Of a stretch of DNA of 64,000 nt, positions 1 to 8,346 are shown piece after piece. Made by a program: the position numbers and the translations under genes. The notes under the pieces were generated by a model. It was not told the DNA's origin, did not search any database, and saw only the letters and a program-made list of their open reading frames with translations. This DNA comes from Planotetraspora phitsanulokensis (GTDB taxonomy: Bacteria > Actinomycetota > Actinomycetes > Streptosporangiales > Streptosporangiaceae): assembly GCF_016863295.1 (NCBI RefSeq), contig NZ_BOOP01000008.1, positions 248,001 to 312,000 of the forward strand. Direction: 5' to 3'. Numbering within the stretch: position 1 is the stretch's first letter; every line of letters begins with the position of its first letter.

Positions 1-1
1 G

Positions 2-685
2 CAGGCCGTCCTCGCGTCGGTCTCCGGCCGCCCCGGGGTGAGGTCGGCCCAGCTCCGCCGGGATCTTCCGGTGAGCCCTGCGATGACCGGCCTCAAGTCG
101 CGCCTGGTCGCCAAGGGTCTGCTGCTCTCGGACGGGACTGTGGACAAGCGCCGACTGGAGGCCGGCGTGCTGACGGGGTTCATCGTGTTCGAGTGCCTCG
201 TCGTCGCGCTTGCGCTACTGGTGCAGGTCATCGGTCTCGTCTCCTGGAGCGTGCCGTCCGTGGCGGCGGTGATCGTGAATGTCCTGGCGGCCCTGTACGG
301 CATCCGCGTCCGCCGGCGCCACGCGCTCCAGATGACGAGCGTGCTCACCCCGGAAGGACAGCGAGCCGTGCAGGACGCCCGGGCCCGTACGGCGCCCTCC
401 TCCGCGTCGCGCGAGCCGTCGCAGCGGACGGCGGGACGGCGGGCCCGCGCCGACGTGGCGAGACGCCCCGCCGGCGCCGCCCTGGCGGTCGGCGTGGCGA
501 TCTACGGGCTGGGGGCGCTGCCGGATCGGGGGATCGCGCAGCAGATCGCGACCGAGGTCGATCGCGATGACGCGCGGGAGAAGGGGCAGGACACCGGCCC
601 CGCGGCCGGAGGCGGGGGCGCCACGCCGGGGTGCGGCGGCTGCGGCGGCGGGTGCGGGGGAGGCTGCGGCGGATGCGGAGGCTGA
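2..685 (+). CDS. TIGR04222-type membrane protein with Cys/Gly-rich tail (5' end missing)
   Basis: The reading frame is open from base 2, so the gene begins upstream of the window; the GTG at 38 is probably internal, because the residues before it align with the interior of the paralogue at 890-1879. Visible parts are an AMTGLKSRLVAKGLLL segment that matches [16 protein letters not shown] of that paralogue, two hydrophobic stretches (about residues 48-70 and 72-90 counted from base 38), a basic linker, an AIYGLGALPD motif shared with the paralogue, and a C-terminal tail of Gly with five Cys at 2-3 residue spacing. TIGR04222 proteins are known as membrane proteins with low-complexity Gly/Cys ends; their function is not established. 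With a DUF692/MNIO gene downstream, the Cys tail may be a substrate (inference). Confidence 0.8.
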   Translation, partial: QAVLASVSGRPGVRSAQLRRDLPVSPAMTGLKSRLVAKGLLLSDGTVDKRRLEAGVLTGFIVFECLVVALALLVQVIGLVSWSVPSVAAVIVNVLAALYGIRVRRRHALQMTSVLTPEGQRAVQDARARTAPSSASREPSQRTAGRRARADVARRPAGAALAVGVAIYGLGALPDRGIAQQIATEVDRDDAREKGQDTGPAAGGGGATPGCGGCGGGCGGGCGGCGG

Positions 686-889
686 GATCCCGCCACACGG
701 CGATCGGGGGCGGCCCGCCGTCGATCCCGCAGGGCGTGTGCGCCCCGCCGCCGATGCCGTACAGGCGTGCGCCCCGGGGGGAAACTTCCGGCGATTCCCG
801 CGCGTCTAATCAGGTGGACGGGGCGCGAGCCGAACGGCCGGCAGGGCAGTGGTGAAGCGCTTCCTCCTCTCCCCCCAAGGAGGGCGTTC

Positions 890-1879
890 ATGGAGTACGC
901 ACTTCTCGTCGTCGCGATCGTCGTCGCGGTCCTCGCCAGGAACGCGGCGTCGGCCTTCACCCGGGAGCACCGCAGGATCCGGTCGGTCTCCGGCTTCAGC
1001 CGGGACGATCTCACCCACTACGAACTCGCCTATCTCGCGGGCGGCCCGCGTCGTGTGATCAACACGGCGATCGCGCTGCTCGTGGAGCGGGAACTCGTCC
1101 GCGTCGCGCGGGGAGGCCGCGTCACCGTCGTCGCCGGGACCGCTCCGCCCGCGAACGGAGTCGAGCGGGCCGTGCTGGACCTGGCCGCCGTGCCGGGAGG
1201 GCGCTCGGCGTCGGAGATCCGCCACGAGGTCGCCGGCGGCGCGGCGATGACCGACATCAAGCTGCGACTGATCGCCCGAGGGCTTCTCCTCCCGGACGGC
1301 GCGCTCAACGGCCCGAGCGCGATCAACACCAGGTTGGGGTTCCTGGTCGCCCTCGCCTTCGTGGTCACGGCCGTCTCCATCGTGTTTCCGCTCGCGGGCC
1401 TCGTCCCGTGGAACCCGTCCTCCGTCGGTGCGCTGCTCGTGGCAGGCGTCACCGCCGTGTCCGGGCTGCGCGCCCACCGCCGTTACTCGAGGTCGCTGCC
1501 GGGTCTTCTCACCACGAGCGGGCACGAGGCCCTCCAGACCGCGCAGGTGCGGAACGCGCGCACACGGGCCGAGCCGGCCTCCGTCATGGCGGACGGCGCG
1601 CTCTACACCGGCGTGGCGGGCGGCGTCGCCCTCTACGGCCTGGGTGAGATGCCCGATCAGACCGTCGCGACCGAAATCGACCAAGAACGCGATCACGGCG
1701 GAGGAGGTGCCGGCGGCTGCGCGTCGGGGAGTTGCGGAGGCGGCTCCTCGGACTGGGGGACCGGATCCGTCGGGTCCGACCACGGCGGCGGCCATTCGTG
1801 CGGTGGTCATTCCGGCTGCGGGGGCGGTTCGAGTTGCGGCGGAGGAGGGTGCGGCGGTGGCTGCGGAGGCGGAAGCTGA
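890..1879 (+). CDS. TIGR04222-type membrane protein with Cys/Gly/His-rich tail
   Basis: A 329-residue paralogue of the preceding gene. The ATG at 890 is preferred over upstream starts because AAGGAGGG (877-884) sits just before it and the protein then opens with a hydrophobic segment ([15 protein letters not shown]). A conserved cytoplasmic-type block follows (about residues 25-140, with [22 protein letters not shown]), then two hydrophobic segments near 150-200, an [10 protein letters not shown] motif, and a tail of about 55 residues rich in Gly and Ser with seven Cys and several His. Gene order and the overlap with the DUF692 gene suggest co-translation with that enzyme. The tail could bind metal, be modified by the enzyme, or be a low-complexity secreted end; only the first two explain the neighbours. 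Confidence 0.85.
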   Translation: MEYALLVVAIVVAVLARNAASAFTREHRRIRSVSGFSRDDLTHYELAYLAGGPRRVINTAIALLVERELVRVARGGRVTVVAGTAPPANGVERAVLDLAAVPGGRSASEIRHEVAGGAAMTDIKLRLIARGLLLPDGALNGPSAINTRLGFLVALAFVVTAVSIVFPLAGLVPWNPSSVGALLVAGVTAVSGLRAHRRYSRSLPGLLTTSGHEALQTAQVRNARTRAEPASVMADGALYTGVAGGVALYGLGEMPDQTVATEIDQERDHGGGGAGGCASGSCGGGSSDWGTGSVGSDHGGGHSCGGHSGCGGGSSCGGGGCGGGCGGGS

Positions 1880-2696
1880 GCGGGCCGAGCTGGGAGTCGG
1901 CATCGGGTGGCGCTCGGAGATCGACCTGACCGTCGAGCGGATGGACGTCGACTTCGTCGAGGTGATCGCGGAGAACGTCGACCCCGCCCGGCTGCCGGAG
2001 TCGCTCGCCCTGCTGCGCGCACGAGGCGTCCCGGTCATCCCGCACGGCGTGGCCCTCGGGATCGGCGGCGCGGACCGGCCCGACCCGGCGCGCCTCGCGC
2101 ACCTGGCCGCCTGCGCGGAGGCGCTGGAGGCGCCGCTCGTGAGCGAGCACCTGGCGTTCGTCCGCGAGGGCGACGTGGAGGCGGGCCACCTGCTGCCCGT
2201 TCCCCGCACCCGTGAAGCCCTGTCCGTCATCGCGGAGAACGTACGGCTCGCGCAGGCCGCCCTCCCCGTGCCTCTCGCGCTGGAGAACGTGGCCGCGCTG
2301 TTCGGCTGGCCGGAGGACGAGCTGACCGAGGCGGAGTTCCTCGGTGAACTGGTCGAGCGGACCGGGGTGAAACTGCTCGTCGACGTGGCGAACCTGTACA
2401 CAAACCAGGTCAACCTCGGGTTGGACGCCAGGGATGCCCTCGACGGGCTTCCGCTCGGCGAGCTGGCCTACGTCCACGTGGCCGGCGGTCACCTCCACGG
2501 CGACGTCTGGCACGACACCCACACCGCCTCCGCCCCGGAGGCGGTGCTCGACATCCTGGCGGACCTGTGCGGCCGGGTGCGGCCCCCCGGAGTCCTGCTC
2601 GAATGGGACGACGACTATCCGAGCGACCGGGCCATCGCGGCAGAGCTGGACCGCATCCGCGCCGCCATGGCGCGTGGCCGGGCCGCGCGTGGCTGA
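1857..2696 (+). CDS. DUF692 family multinuclear non-haem iron oxidative enzyme (MNIO)
   Basis: A 279-residue TIM-barrel protein of the DUF692 family, whose characterised members (MbnB, TglH, bufferin enzymes) use two or three irons to oxidise Cys in peptide substrates. Expected metal-ligand motifs are all present: PHG (His63), SEHL (Glu97, His98), LENVA (Glu143, Asn144), VDVANLYTN (Asp176, Asn179), YVHVAGG (His207), HDTH (His219, Asp220, His222) and LLEWDD (Glu249). The GTG at 1857 is chosen because GGAGGAGGG at 1841-1849 lies at good spacing and the product starts just before the first conserved strand. The start lies inside the Cys/Gly tail of the upstream gene (23-bp overlap), so the two are likely coupled. 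Substrate is unknown; the tails of the two TIGR04222 proteins are the obvious candidates. Confidence 0.9.
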   Translation: MAAEAEAERAELGVGIGWRSEIDLTVERMDVDFVEVIAENVDPARLPESLALLRARGVPVIPHGVALGIGGADRPDPARLAHLAACAEALEAPLVSEHLAFVREGDVEAGHLLPVPRTREALSVIAENVRLAQAALPVPLALENVAALFGWPEDELTEAEFLGELVERTGVKLLVDVANLYTNQVNLGLDARDALDGLPLGELAYVHVAGGHLHGDVWHDTHTASAPEAVLDILADLCGRVRPPGVLLEWDDDYPSDRAIAAELDRIRAAMARGRAARG

Positions 2697-3075
2697 GCGG
2701 GGGCCCGTGCCGTACGCGGGGGGTGGGAGCGACCGCGGGTCGGCGGACGCGGCGCGAGAGTCTCTGCGGGCCTCCCAGGCGGCCCTGCTGGCCGCCCTGG
2801 TGGCCGGAGGCGGGGTGCCCGACGGGTTCGACCGCGAGCGCGTCAGGATTCAGGCACACAGCCTCGTCGCCAAACGGCGGGGACTCGTCGCCCGTAGGCG
2901 GCCCGACCTGGTCATGTCACTCGGCCCGGATTTCGCCGGGAAGTTCGCGGCCTACGCCGCCGGCCGTCCCAAGCCCGCCGGAGGCTCGCAGGCCGACGCG
3001 AGGAGCTTCGCCGAGTGGCTGGGAGCACAGGAGGGCCCGTCCCAGGGGGACGGGCATGGCGCGTCTACTCCATGA
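2689..3075 (+). CDS. small protein, probable partner subunit of the MNIO enzyme
   Basis: A 128-residue protein starting at GTG 2689 and overlapping the end of the DUF692 gene by 8 bp, a sign of co-translation. No motif proves a function. Its pattern resembles the DUF2063-type partner proteins found beside many MNIO genes: an N-terminal helix with a Gln and repeated Leu/Ala ([14 protein letters not shown]), then VPxGFDxxR, a basic helix ([16 protein letters not shown]), a LGxDFxxKFxxYA block and a closing [11 protein letters not shown] helix. In characterised MNIO systems such partners bind the precursor and deliver it to the enzyme. Here that role is inferred from position and pattern only; it could also be an actinobacterial domain unrelated to DUF2063. 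No Cys is present. Confidence 0.75.
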   Translation: MAERGPVPYAGGGSDRGSADAARESLRASQAALLAALVAGGGVPDGFDRERVRIQAHSLVAKRRGLVARRRPDLVMSLGPDFAGKFAAYAAGRPKPAGGSQADARSFAEWLGAQEGPSQGDGHGASTP

Positions 3076-3129
3076 GTCCCGCGATAATTGCCTCACCGAG
3101 GCTCCCAGGTCGCGAAGGAAGAGGACTTC

Positions 3130-3891
3130 ATGGGCGTGCGCGATCTCGTGTACAAGCTGTACGAGCGCAGGCTCGAGCGCAAGCTCTCCTCGGACCAGAT
3201 TCCCCGGCACGTCGGCGTCATCGTCGACGGCAACCGGCGCTGGGCCCGGGCCATGGGGCTGCGCGACGTCAGCCACGGCCACCAGAAGGGCGCCGACAAG
3301 ATCTCGGAACTTCTGGTGTGGTGCCGGGAGGCCGGTGTCGAATACGTGACACTGTGGTTGCTCTCCACCGACAACCTTTCCAGAGACCAGGCCGAGCTGG
3401 GGCCGTTGCTTCAGGTCATCGAGGGTCTCGTGCAGGACATCGTCGACCAGGGATGGCACGTCTCGCCGATGGGGTCGCTCGACCTGCTGCCCGATCACAC
3501 GGCTCGTGTCCTCAAAGATGCAAAAGAAACCACATCGCATCGTCCCGGGCTGATTGTGAACGTTGCGGTTGGGTATGGAGGAAGGCGTGAGATCGCTGAT
3601 GCGGTGCGCTCCCTCCTCCAGGAGCACGCAAGCAAGGGCGCGAGCATCGAAGACCTCGTCGAGGTCCTCGATGTCGAGCACATCGCGGAGCATCTCTACA
3701 CGCGCGGTCTTCCCGATCCGGACCTCGTCATCCGGACGTCGGGAGAGCAGCGGCTGTCCGGATTCCTGCTCTGGCAGAGCGCCCACTCCGAGTTCTACTT
3801 CTGCGAGGCCTACTGGCCTGACTTCCGCAGAGTCGACTTCCTGCGGGCACTCCGCTCCTACGCCGCGCGTAACCGGCGGTACGGCTCTTAG
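3130..3891 (+). CDS. uppS: short-chain isoprenyl (cis-prenyl) transferase, Rv1086-like
   Basis: A 253-residue cis-prenyltransferase that condenses isopentenyl diphosphate with allylic diphosphates in the cytosol to give Z-type prenyl chains for cell-wall lipid carriers. Family motifs are clear: VIVDGNRRWARAMG (catalytic Asp, about residues 31-44), GHQKGADK, STDNLSR, VAVGYGGRREI, RTSGEQRLSGFLLWQ and SEFYF near the end. The length and order resemble mycobacterial Rv1086, which makes Z,E-farnesyl diphosphate, more than long-chain undecaprenyl synthases, but product length cannot be read reliably from sequence. ATG 3130 follows an AAGGAAGAGGA ribosome site. The PIN-PhoH gene follows on the same strand, the same order as in mycobacteria. 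Confidence 0.93.
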   Translation: MGVRDLVYKLYERRLERKLSSDQIPRHVGVIVDGNRRWARAMGLRDVSHGHQKGADKISELLVWCREAGVEYVTLWLLSTDNLSRDQAELGPLLQVIEGLVQDIVDQGWHVSPMGSLDLLPDHTARVLKDAKETTSHRPGLIVNVAVGYGGRREIADAVRSLLQEHASKGASIEDLVEVLDVEHIAEHLYTRGLPDPDLVIRTSGEQRLSGFLLWQSAHSEFYFCEAYWPDFRRVDFLRALRSYAARNRRYGS

Positions 3892-4154
3892 GCCGCCGAG
3901 ATCATTCCAAACGGTACATGAACTGCCTCTTTCGGACAGCGCCCAAGTATTGGGTCGGGGGGTTTCATTACGTACCGTGGTAGGTGAGCCGCCATCGACC
4001 TGGTCGATGGCTCTTACCTGGGGAGAGGGCCCGTCCTTGCGTCACGACCTTGCGAGGCGGGCTGGAGTCCCGACCCGCTTCGGCAGGTCACGGGCCCGGT
4101 CCGTTCACCACCAGTCAAGGCAGGGCGCCGTCTTCGGTGCCCGGGGGAGAACGC
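3892..4154 (+). promoter_or_regulatory. structured leader of the PIN-PhoH gene
   Basis: A 263-base gap between uppS and phoH. It holds a long imperfect hairpin at 3982-4019 (core GCCATCGA/TCGATGGC at 3991-4011, outer AGGT/ACCT) and a second hairpin at 4123-4142 (GGGCGCCG/CGGTGCCC with a TCTT loop) that ends just before the GGGGGAGA ribosome site. No U-tract follows either, so they are not obvious terminators. No known riboswitch class was recognised. Control of phoH translation is a guess. Confidence 0.4.
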
Positions 4155-5465
4155 GTGGCAGTGTCCTCGAACAACCCGTCCGCATCCCGCACCTACGTTC
4201 TGGACACCTCGGTCCTGCTCGCTGACCCGGCGGCGATGAGCCGCTTCGACGAGCACGAGGTCGTCCTCCCGATCGTTGTCGTCACCGAGCTGGAGGCCAA
4301 GCGGCACCACCCCGAGTTGGGGTACTTCGCCCGCGAGGCCCTCCGCTTCCTCGACGACCTTCGGGTGCGGCACGGGCGGCTGGATGAGCCGATGCCGATC
4401 GGCGTCGGGACCATCCGGGTCGAGCTCAACCATAGTGATCCATCCGTCCTTCCCGCCGGCTTCCGCCTCGGGGACAACGACACCCGCATCCTCACGGTCG
4501 CGCAGAACCTCGCGGCCGAGGGCCGCGACGTCGTCCTCGTGTCGAAGGACCTCCCGATGCGGGTGAAGGCCGCCTCCATCGGGCTGGCCGCCGAGGAGTA
4601 CCGCGCGGGGATGGTGGTCGAGTCGGGCTGGACCGGCATGTCCGAGCTCCAGGTCACGACCGACGAGGTCGAGACCCTCTTCGAGAACGGCACCGCGGAC
4701 CTGGAGGAAGCTCGCGAGATGCCCTGCCACACCGGCCTGCGCCTGCTGTCGAGCCGCGGCTCCGCGCTCGGCCGGGTCCTGCCGGACAAGTCCGTACGGC
4801 TGGTCAGGGGCGACCGGGAGGTCTTCGGCCTGCACGGCCGCTCCGCCGAGCAGCGGATCGCCCTCGACCTGCTCATGGACCCCGAGGTCGGCATCGTCTC
4901 CCTGGGCGGTCGCGCGGGCACCGGCAAGTCGGCGCTCGCCCTGTGCGCGGGTCTGGAGGCCGTGCTCGAACGCCGCCAGCACCGCAAGGTCATCGTCTTC
5001 CGCCCGCTCTACGCCGTGGGCGGCCAGGAACTCGGCTACCTGCCCGGTTCGGAGAACGAGAAGATGGGCCCGTGGGCGCAGGCCGTCTTCGACACCCTCG
5101 GCGCGGTGACGACGCCCGAGGTCATCGAGGAGGTCCTCGACCGCGGCATGCTCGAGGTGCTGCCCCTGACCCACATCCGAGGCCGCTCGCTCCACGACGC
5201 GTTCGTCATCGTGGACGAGGCGCAGTCGCTGGAGCGGGGTGTGCTGCTGACCGTGCTGTCGCGGATCGGCGCCAACTCCCGCGTGGTGCTCACCCACGAC
5301 ATCGCCCAGCGCGACAACCTGCGCGTGGGCCGGCACGACGGCGTCGTGGCGGTCGTGGAGAAGCTCAAGGGACACCCGCTGTTCGCGCACATCACTCTCA
5401 CCAGGTCGGAACGGTCCCCCATCGCCGCGCTGGTGACCGAGATGCTGGAGAACATCGCCGTCTGA
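4155..5465 (+). CDS. phoH2: PIN-PhoH fusion protein (PhoH2-type RNA helicase/ribonuclease)
   Basis: A 436-residue protein combining an N-terminal PIN nuclease domain (about residues 12-150; acidic residues in [18 protein letters not shown] and GDNDTRIL) with a C-terminal PhoH ATPase domain (about 225-430; Walker A in [11 protein letters not shown], Walker B in [10 protein letters not shown], later [14 protein letters not shown]). Mycobacterial PhoH2 of this architecture is an ATP-dependent RNA-unwinding ribonuclease. The start is set at GTG 4155 after GGGGGAGA; GTG 4161 is a close alternative. Longer upstream frames enter the structured leader and are not credible. No antitoxin-like PhoAT gene is visible directly upstream, unlike some mycobacteria, although the leader hairpins occupy that space. 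Confidence 0.92.
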   Translation: MAVSSNNPSASRTYVLDTSVLLADPAAMSRFDEHEVVLPIVVVTELEAKRHHPELGYFAREALRFLDDLRVRHGRLDEPMPIGVGTIRVELNHSDPSVLPAGFRLGDNDTRILTVAQNLAAEGRDVVLVSKDLPMRVKAASIGLAAEEYRAGMVVESGWTGMSELQVTTDEVETLFENGTADLEEAREMPCHTGLRLLSSRGSALGRVLPDKSVRLVRGDREVFGLHGRSAEQRIALDLLMDPEVGIVSLGGRAGTGKSALALCAGLEAVLERRQHRKVIVFRPLYAVGGQELGYLPGSENEKMGPWAQAVFDTLGAVTTPEVIEEVLDRGMLEVLPLTHIRGRSLHDAFVIVDEAQSLERGVLLTVLSRIGANSRVVLTHDIAQRDNLRVGRHDGVVAVVEKLKGHPLFAHITLTRSERSPIAALVTEMLENIAV

Positions 5466-5477
5466 CCCCGGCGGACG

Positions 5478-6026
5478 TCACGGGGGGAGATGGCCGTTCC
5501 TCGGGGCCAGATCCCAGTACTCCCGGCACGTGTGGACCTTCAGGTGTCCCGTGTCGCCGGGAGTACCGTGCGCGATCTCCACGGCCCAGACCTCTGAGCG
5601 CAGCCGTGCCGTACAGGTGATCTGGGCCATGGCGATCCTGGATATCCGCCGGCCGCTGACGAACACGCGCATCCGCAGCGTGATGGTGTTGTCGGGATCG
5701 TTGCGGCTGCTCGCGTCGGGCTCGTAACGGACCAGCTGCACCTCCGCGAGGTGGAGCTCGTCCAGTGCCGTGGTCAGCCGTTCCGTGGGTTCGGCGTCCG
5801 CCTTGAACAGGGTGGCCATCAAGTCGCTGACATGCGGGGAGCCCACGGCGACGCTCGTCAGCTGGAGCCGCCCGTCGCGGACGAGATAGATCCTGGTGAG
5901 GCTCGCCCCCCCGCGCGCGATGGGGGCGGGGCCGGTGTCGACGACGCCCGTGGGCGGCACGCCGCACCCCGCGGCGGCGAGCAACGCGACCAGGAGCGCG
6001 AGGCCGCTCCGCCAGACCCGCCTCAT
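5478..6026 (-). CDS. lipoprotein with GerMN-like fold, third gene of a two-component operon
   Basis: A 182-residue lipoprotein. The signal peptide MRRVWRSGLALLVALLAAAG ends in a lipobox (AAAGC, lipidated Cys at residue 21). The mature part contains IYLVRDGRLQLTSVAVGSP and a regular strand-helix pattern similar to GerMN domains, such as those in LpqB beside MtrAB; this similarity is weak and judged by eye. Its ATG overlaps the stop of the kinase gene (ATGA), so the three genes are almost certainly co-translated. By analogy with LpqB and CseA it may act outside the membrane to modulate the sensor kinase. The stop lies 13 bases from the convergent phoH2 gene, with no clear terminator between them. 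Confidence 0.8.
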   Translation of the reverse strand: MRRVWRSGLALLVALLAAAGCGVPPTGVVDTGPAPIARGGASLTRIYLVRDGRLQLTSVAVGSPHVSDLMATLFKADAEPTERLTTALDELHLAEVQLVRYEPDASSRNDPDNTITLRMRVFVSGRRISRIAMAQITCTARLRSEVWAVEIAHGTPGDTGHLKVHTCREYWDLAPRNGHLPP

Positions 6027-7453
6027 GACCGGGGGATCCTGAGACGGAACAGGGTGCCGGGCTCGCGTCGCTCCGCGGTGATGGTGCCGTTGTGCAACTC
6101 CGCGTTGGCCTTGGCGATCGCGAGCCCGAGACCGCTGCCTACGCTTCTGGCCCGGTCGGACCCGGCCTTGAAGAACCTGTCGAACACGTGCGGCAGCGCC
6201 TGCTCGGGAATGCCCTTGCCGTGGTCGCGCACGGTCACCTCCAGTCCTTGCCTGTCGACGCGGGCCTGGACCTGCACGGGCGGTGAGCCGTGCTGGAGCG
6301 CGTTGCCCACGAGGTTGGCCACGATCACGTCGAACCGGCGCGGGTCCAGGGAGAACATCAGGCCGACGGGCATGGTGAGCTTCACCTGGTCGGCCCAGCC
6401 GCGCATCTCCAGGGAGTCGGCCAGGCAGTCGCCCACATCGACGCGTTCCTGCCGCAGCACGGCGGCGCCGGAGTCGAAACGGCTGATCTCGATCAGGTGC
6501 TCCACCAGCACGCGGAGTCTGTCGATCTCGCGGACCACGATGAGCATCGCCTCGCCCGCGTCGTCGGGCAGCCGCGCGGCGTCCTCGGTGAGCATGTCTG
6601 TCACGGCCGTCATGGCGGTCAGCGGGGTGCGGAGCTCGTGGGAGACGTCGGCGACGAAGCGGCGGGACAACGACTCCAGCGTGCGCAGTTCCGAGACCGT
6701 GTGCTCCAGGGCGGCGGCCGTCTCGTTGAACGTCGCGGTGAGCTCCGCGAGCTCGTCCTTGCCCCGTACGGGAAGTCTGACGTGCAGCTCGCCGGCTCCC
6801 AGCGCCCGGGCGGCCACGCCGAGTCTCCGCACGGGCAGCAGCACCCGCCGGGCCGACACCAGCGCGACCGTCAACGCGATCGTCAGCGTGATGCCTCCCG
6901 CCTGCGCCAGGGCGGTGCGGAGGCGGAACAGGACGCCCTCCTCCTCGGCCAGGGAGACGAAGACGTACGCGGTGAGCCCCGTGGCCCGCTGGGCGCCGCT
7001 CTGGTTGACCCGCTGGATCTGGGTCGCCACGAGCAGCCACGGCTGGTTCTCGATGCGCAGGCGCTGGTAGACGAGCCTCCTGCCGGACTGCCACCTGAGC
7101 TGGTCGGGGACGTCGTTCATCGTGAAGCGGCCGCCCGGGCTCGTGTGCTGGAGGTCTCCGTACGTCATGATCACCGAGCGGCCGGGGCCGCTCAGCGCGT
7201 TGACCAGGCCGGCCAGGTCGTCGTCGGTGACGGTGCTGTCGCTCGGCCACACGACGTCGCTGGCGCCGACGGGCAGGGTGATCGTGGAGAGCGTGTCGCG
7301 CACGTCGGCGACGGCGGCCCGCTCGGCGCGGTCCAGCAGTTCCCTCCGGACGAGCTGGTAGCCGAGCCCCGCGACCATGGCGGACGCCGTCACCGCCACC
7401 AGGAGGAAGGTGATCACGAGCCGGGCCCGGAGCCCGGTCGGCACCCAGGTCAC
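6023..7453 (-). CDS. membrane sensor histidine kinase (HAMP-HisKA-HATPase)
   Basis: A 476-residue kinase. One transmembrane segment lies at about residues 12-34 and a second at 185-200, with an external sensing region of about 150 residues between them. A HAMP linker follows (about 203-255), then the phospho-acceptor helix VADVSHELRTPLTAM with His272, and a HATPase domain with N box VANLVGNALQHG, G1 RDHGKGIPE and G2 GSGLGLAIAKA. The GTG at 7453 overlaps the stop of the regulator gene (GTGA), which decides the start; upstream extensions would be translated inside the regulator. It should phosphorylate the adjacent regulator. The ligand cannot be predicted; related actinomycete pairs (CseBC, AfsQ1/Q2, MtrAB) respond to envelope or nutrient stress. 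Confidence 0.92.
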   Translation of the reverse strand: MTWVPTGLRARLVITFLLVAVTASAMVAGLGYQLVRRELLDRAERAAVADVRDTLSTITLPVGASDVVWPSDSTVTDDDLAGLVNALSGPGRSVIMTYGDLQHTSPGGRFTMNDVPDQLRWQSGRRLVYQRLRIENQPWLLVATQIQRVNQSGAQRATGLTAYVFVSLAEEEGVLFRLRTALAQAGGITLTIALTVALVSARRVLLPVRRLGVAARALGAGELHVRLPVRGKDELAELTATFNETAAALEHTVSELRTLESLSRRFVADVSHELRTPLTAMTAVTDMLTEDAARLPDDAGEAMLIVVREIDRLRVLVEHLIEISRFDSGAAVLRQERVDVGDCLADSLEMRGWADQVKLTMPVGLMFSLDPRRFDVIVANLVGNALQHGSPPVQVQARVDRQGLEVTVRDHGKGIPEQALPHVFDRFFKAGSDRARSVGSGLGLAIAKANAELHNGTITAERREPGTLFRLRIPRS

Positions 7454-8124
7454 GGCGGGGAGAAGCGGTACCCGAATCCGCGGACCGTGTGGATGAAGAC
7501 CGGGTCGGCGGGCACCGGCTCGATCTTGGCCCGGATCCGCTGCACGCACGCGTCGACCAGACGCGAGTCCGCGACGTGGGTGTGGTCCCAGACGGCGCGC
7601 AGCAGGTAGCGGCGGTTGAGCACCTGGCCGGGATGGCGGACGAGCTCGAGCAGCAGGCGCAGCTCGGTGGGGGTGAGGTGGATCTCGCGGCCGTCCAGGC
7701 TGATCTTGAGCGCGCCCCGGTCGATCACCAGGTCGCCGAAGCTGACCCGGTCGGCGGACGCGGACTCGAGCCGCCGGAGGATCGCTCGGATGCGGGCGTC
7801 GAGGACGCGCGGCTCGACGGGCTTGACCACGTAGTCGTCGGCGCCCGCCTCCAGTCCCACGACCACGTCGAGGTCGTCCCCCCGCGCGGTCAGCAGGATG
7901 ATGGGCAGCGAGTCGATCTTGCGGATGCGACGGCAGACCTCCACACCGTCGATGCCGGGGAGCATCACGTCGAGGATGACGATCTCGGGCCTGCGCGCCC
8001 GGACGTGGTCGAGAGCCTCCTCACCCGACGCGTACGTCGTCACCGAATGGCCCTGGCGGGTGAGCGCCAGTTCGAGCCCGGTGCGGACGGAGGGGTCGTC
8101 TTCGACGAGGAGGATGCCTGCCAC
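7450..8124 (-). CDS. OmpR/PhoB-family response regulator
   Basis: A 224-residue DNA-binding regulator. The receiver domain (residues 1-115) has the acidic pair Glu8-Asp9-Asp10, phospho-acceptor Asp52 in VILDVMLPGIDG, Thr79 and Lys101 in DDYVVKP. The winged-helix domain (about 130-224) carries LTPTELRLLLELVRHPGQV and the C-terminal HTVRGFGYRF wing. GTG 8124 is preferred because it starts exactly at the receiver and the minus-strand box CATAAT (8131-8136) sits 6 nt upstream, the spacing of a leaderless transcript. It is the first gene of the regulator-kinase-lipoprotein operon and probably autoregulates it. The overall look is CseB/AfsQ1-like. Confidence 0.93.
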   Translation of the reverse strand: MAGILLVEDDPSVRTGLELALTRQGHSVTTYASGEEALDHVRARRPEIVILDVMLPGIDGVEVCRRIRKIDSLPIILLTARGDDLDVVVGLEAGADDYVVKPVEPRVLDARIRAILRRLESASADRVSFGDLVIDRGALKISLDGREIHLTPTELRLLLELVRHPGQVLNRRYLLRAVWDHTHVADSRLVDACVQRIRAKIEPVPADPVFIHTVRGFGYRFSPP

Positions 8125-8130
8125 GCGGTC

Positions 8131-8136
8131 ATTATG
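8131..8136 (-). promoter_or_regulatory. -10 box of the response regulator operon
   Basis: Minus-strand CATAAT ends 6 nt before GTG 8124 and no ribosome site lies between them, so the transcript is probably leaderless. No good -35 element was seen. Confidence 0.4.
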
Positions 8137-8263
8137 GTTCGGTCCGGACGTTCTCCCATCTTCGACATGAAACTGTGACATCGGGCGCACATGATCCACA
8201 AAAAAGGAGGGGAGAGTGGCACGGGCTTCCCGTTGAGTGTGCTGTGGAAGGATTTACGGGTGA

Positions 8264-8279
8264 TGTGACCAAAATCACA
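8264..8279. promoter_or_regulatory. CRP/GlxR-like palindromic operator
   Basis: TGTGACCAAAATCACA is a perfect match to the TGTGA-N6-TCACA consensus of CRP-family regulators, including actinobacterial Crp/GlxR. It lies 68 bp before the annotated start of the lytic protein gene at 8347 and 140 bp before the divergent response regulator, so it could act on either. Mycobacterial Crp controls rpfA through the same kind of site. Confidence 0.65.
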
Positions 8280-8346
8280 TTTCTATGGAAAGTCCATGTA
8301 GCAGGCGGGTTAGGTCAAGAGAACACCAACTGTGTTTCACGATTAG

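Noticed and set aside
1685-1879. Cys/Gly tail as a frameshift artefact
   Set aside because: The paralogue at 2-685 has the same kind of tail in its own frame and both end at clean stops, so the tails are genuine.
806-2413. Long minus-strand open frame across the TIGR04222 and DUF692 genes
   Set aside because: It is antisense to three well-supported genes, has low-complexity Ser/Ala/Arg content and no ribosome site; long antisense frames are expected at this GC content.
8125-8346. c-di-AMP (ydaO) riboswitch before the lytic protein gene
   Set aside because: Actinobacterial wall hydrolase genes often carry one, but the conserved ydaO core sequences and stems could not be found in this short leader.
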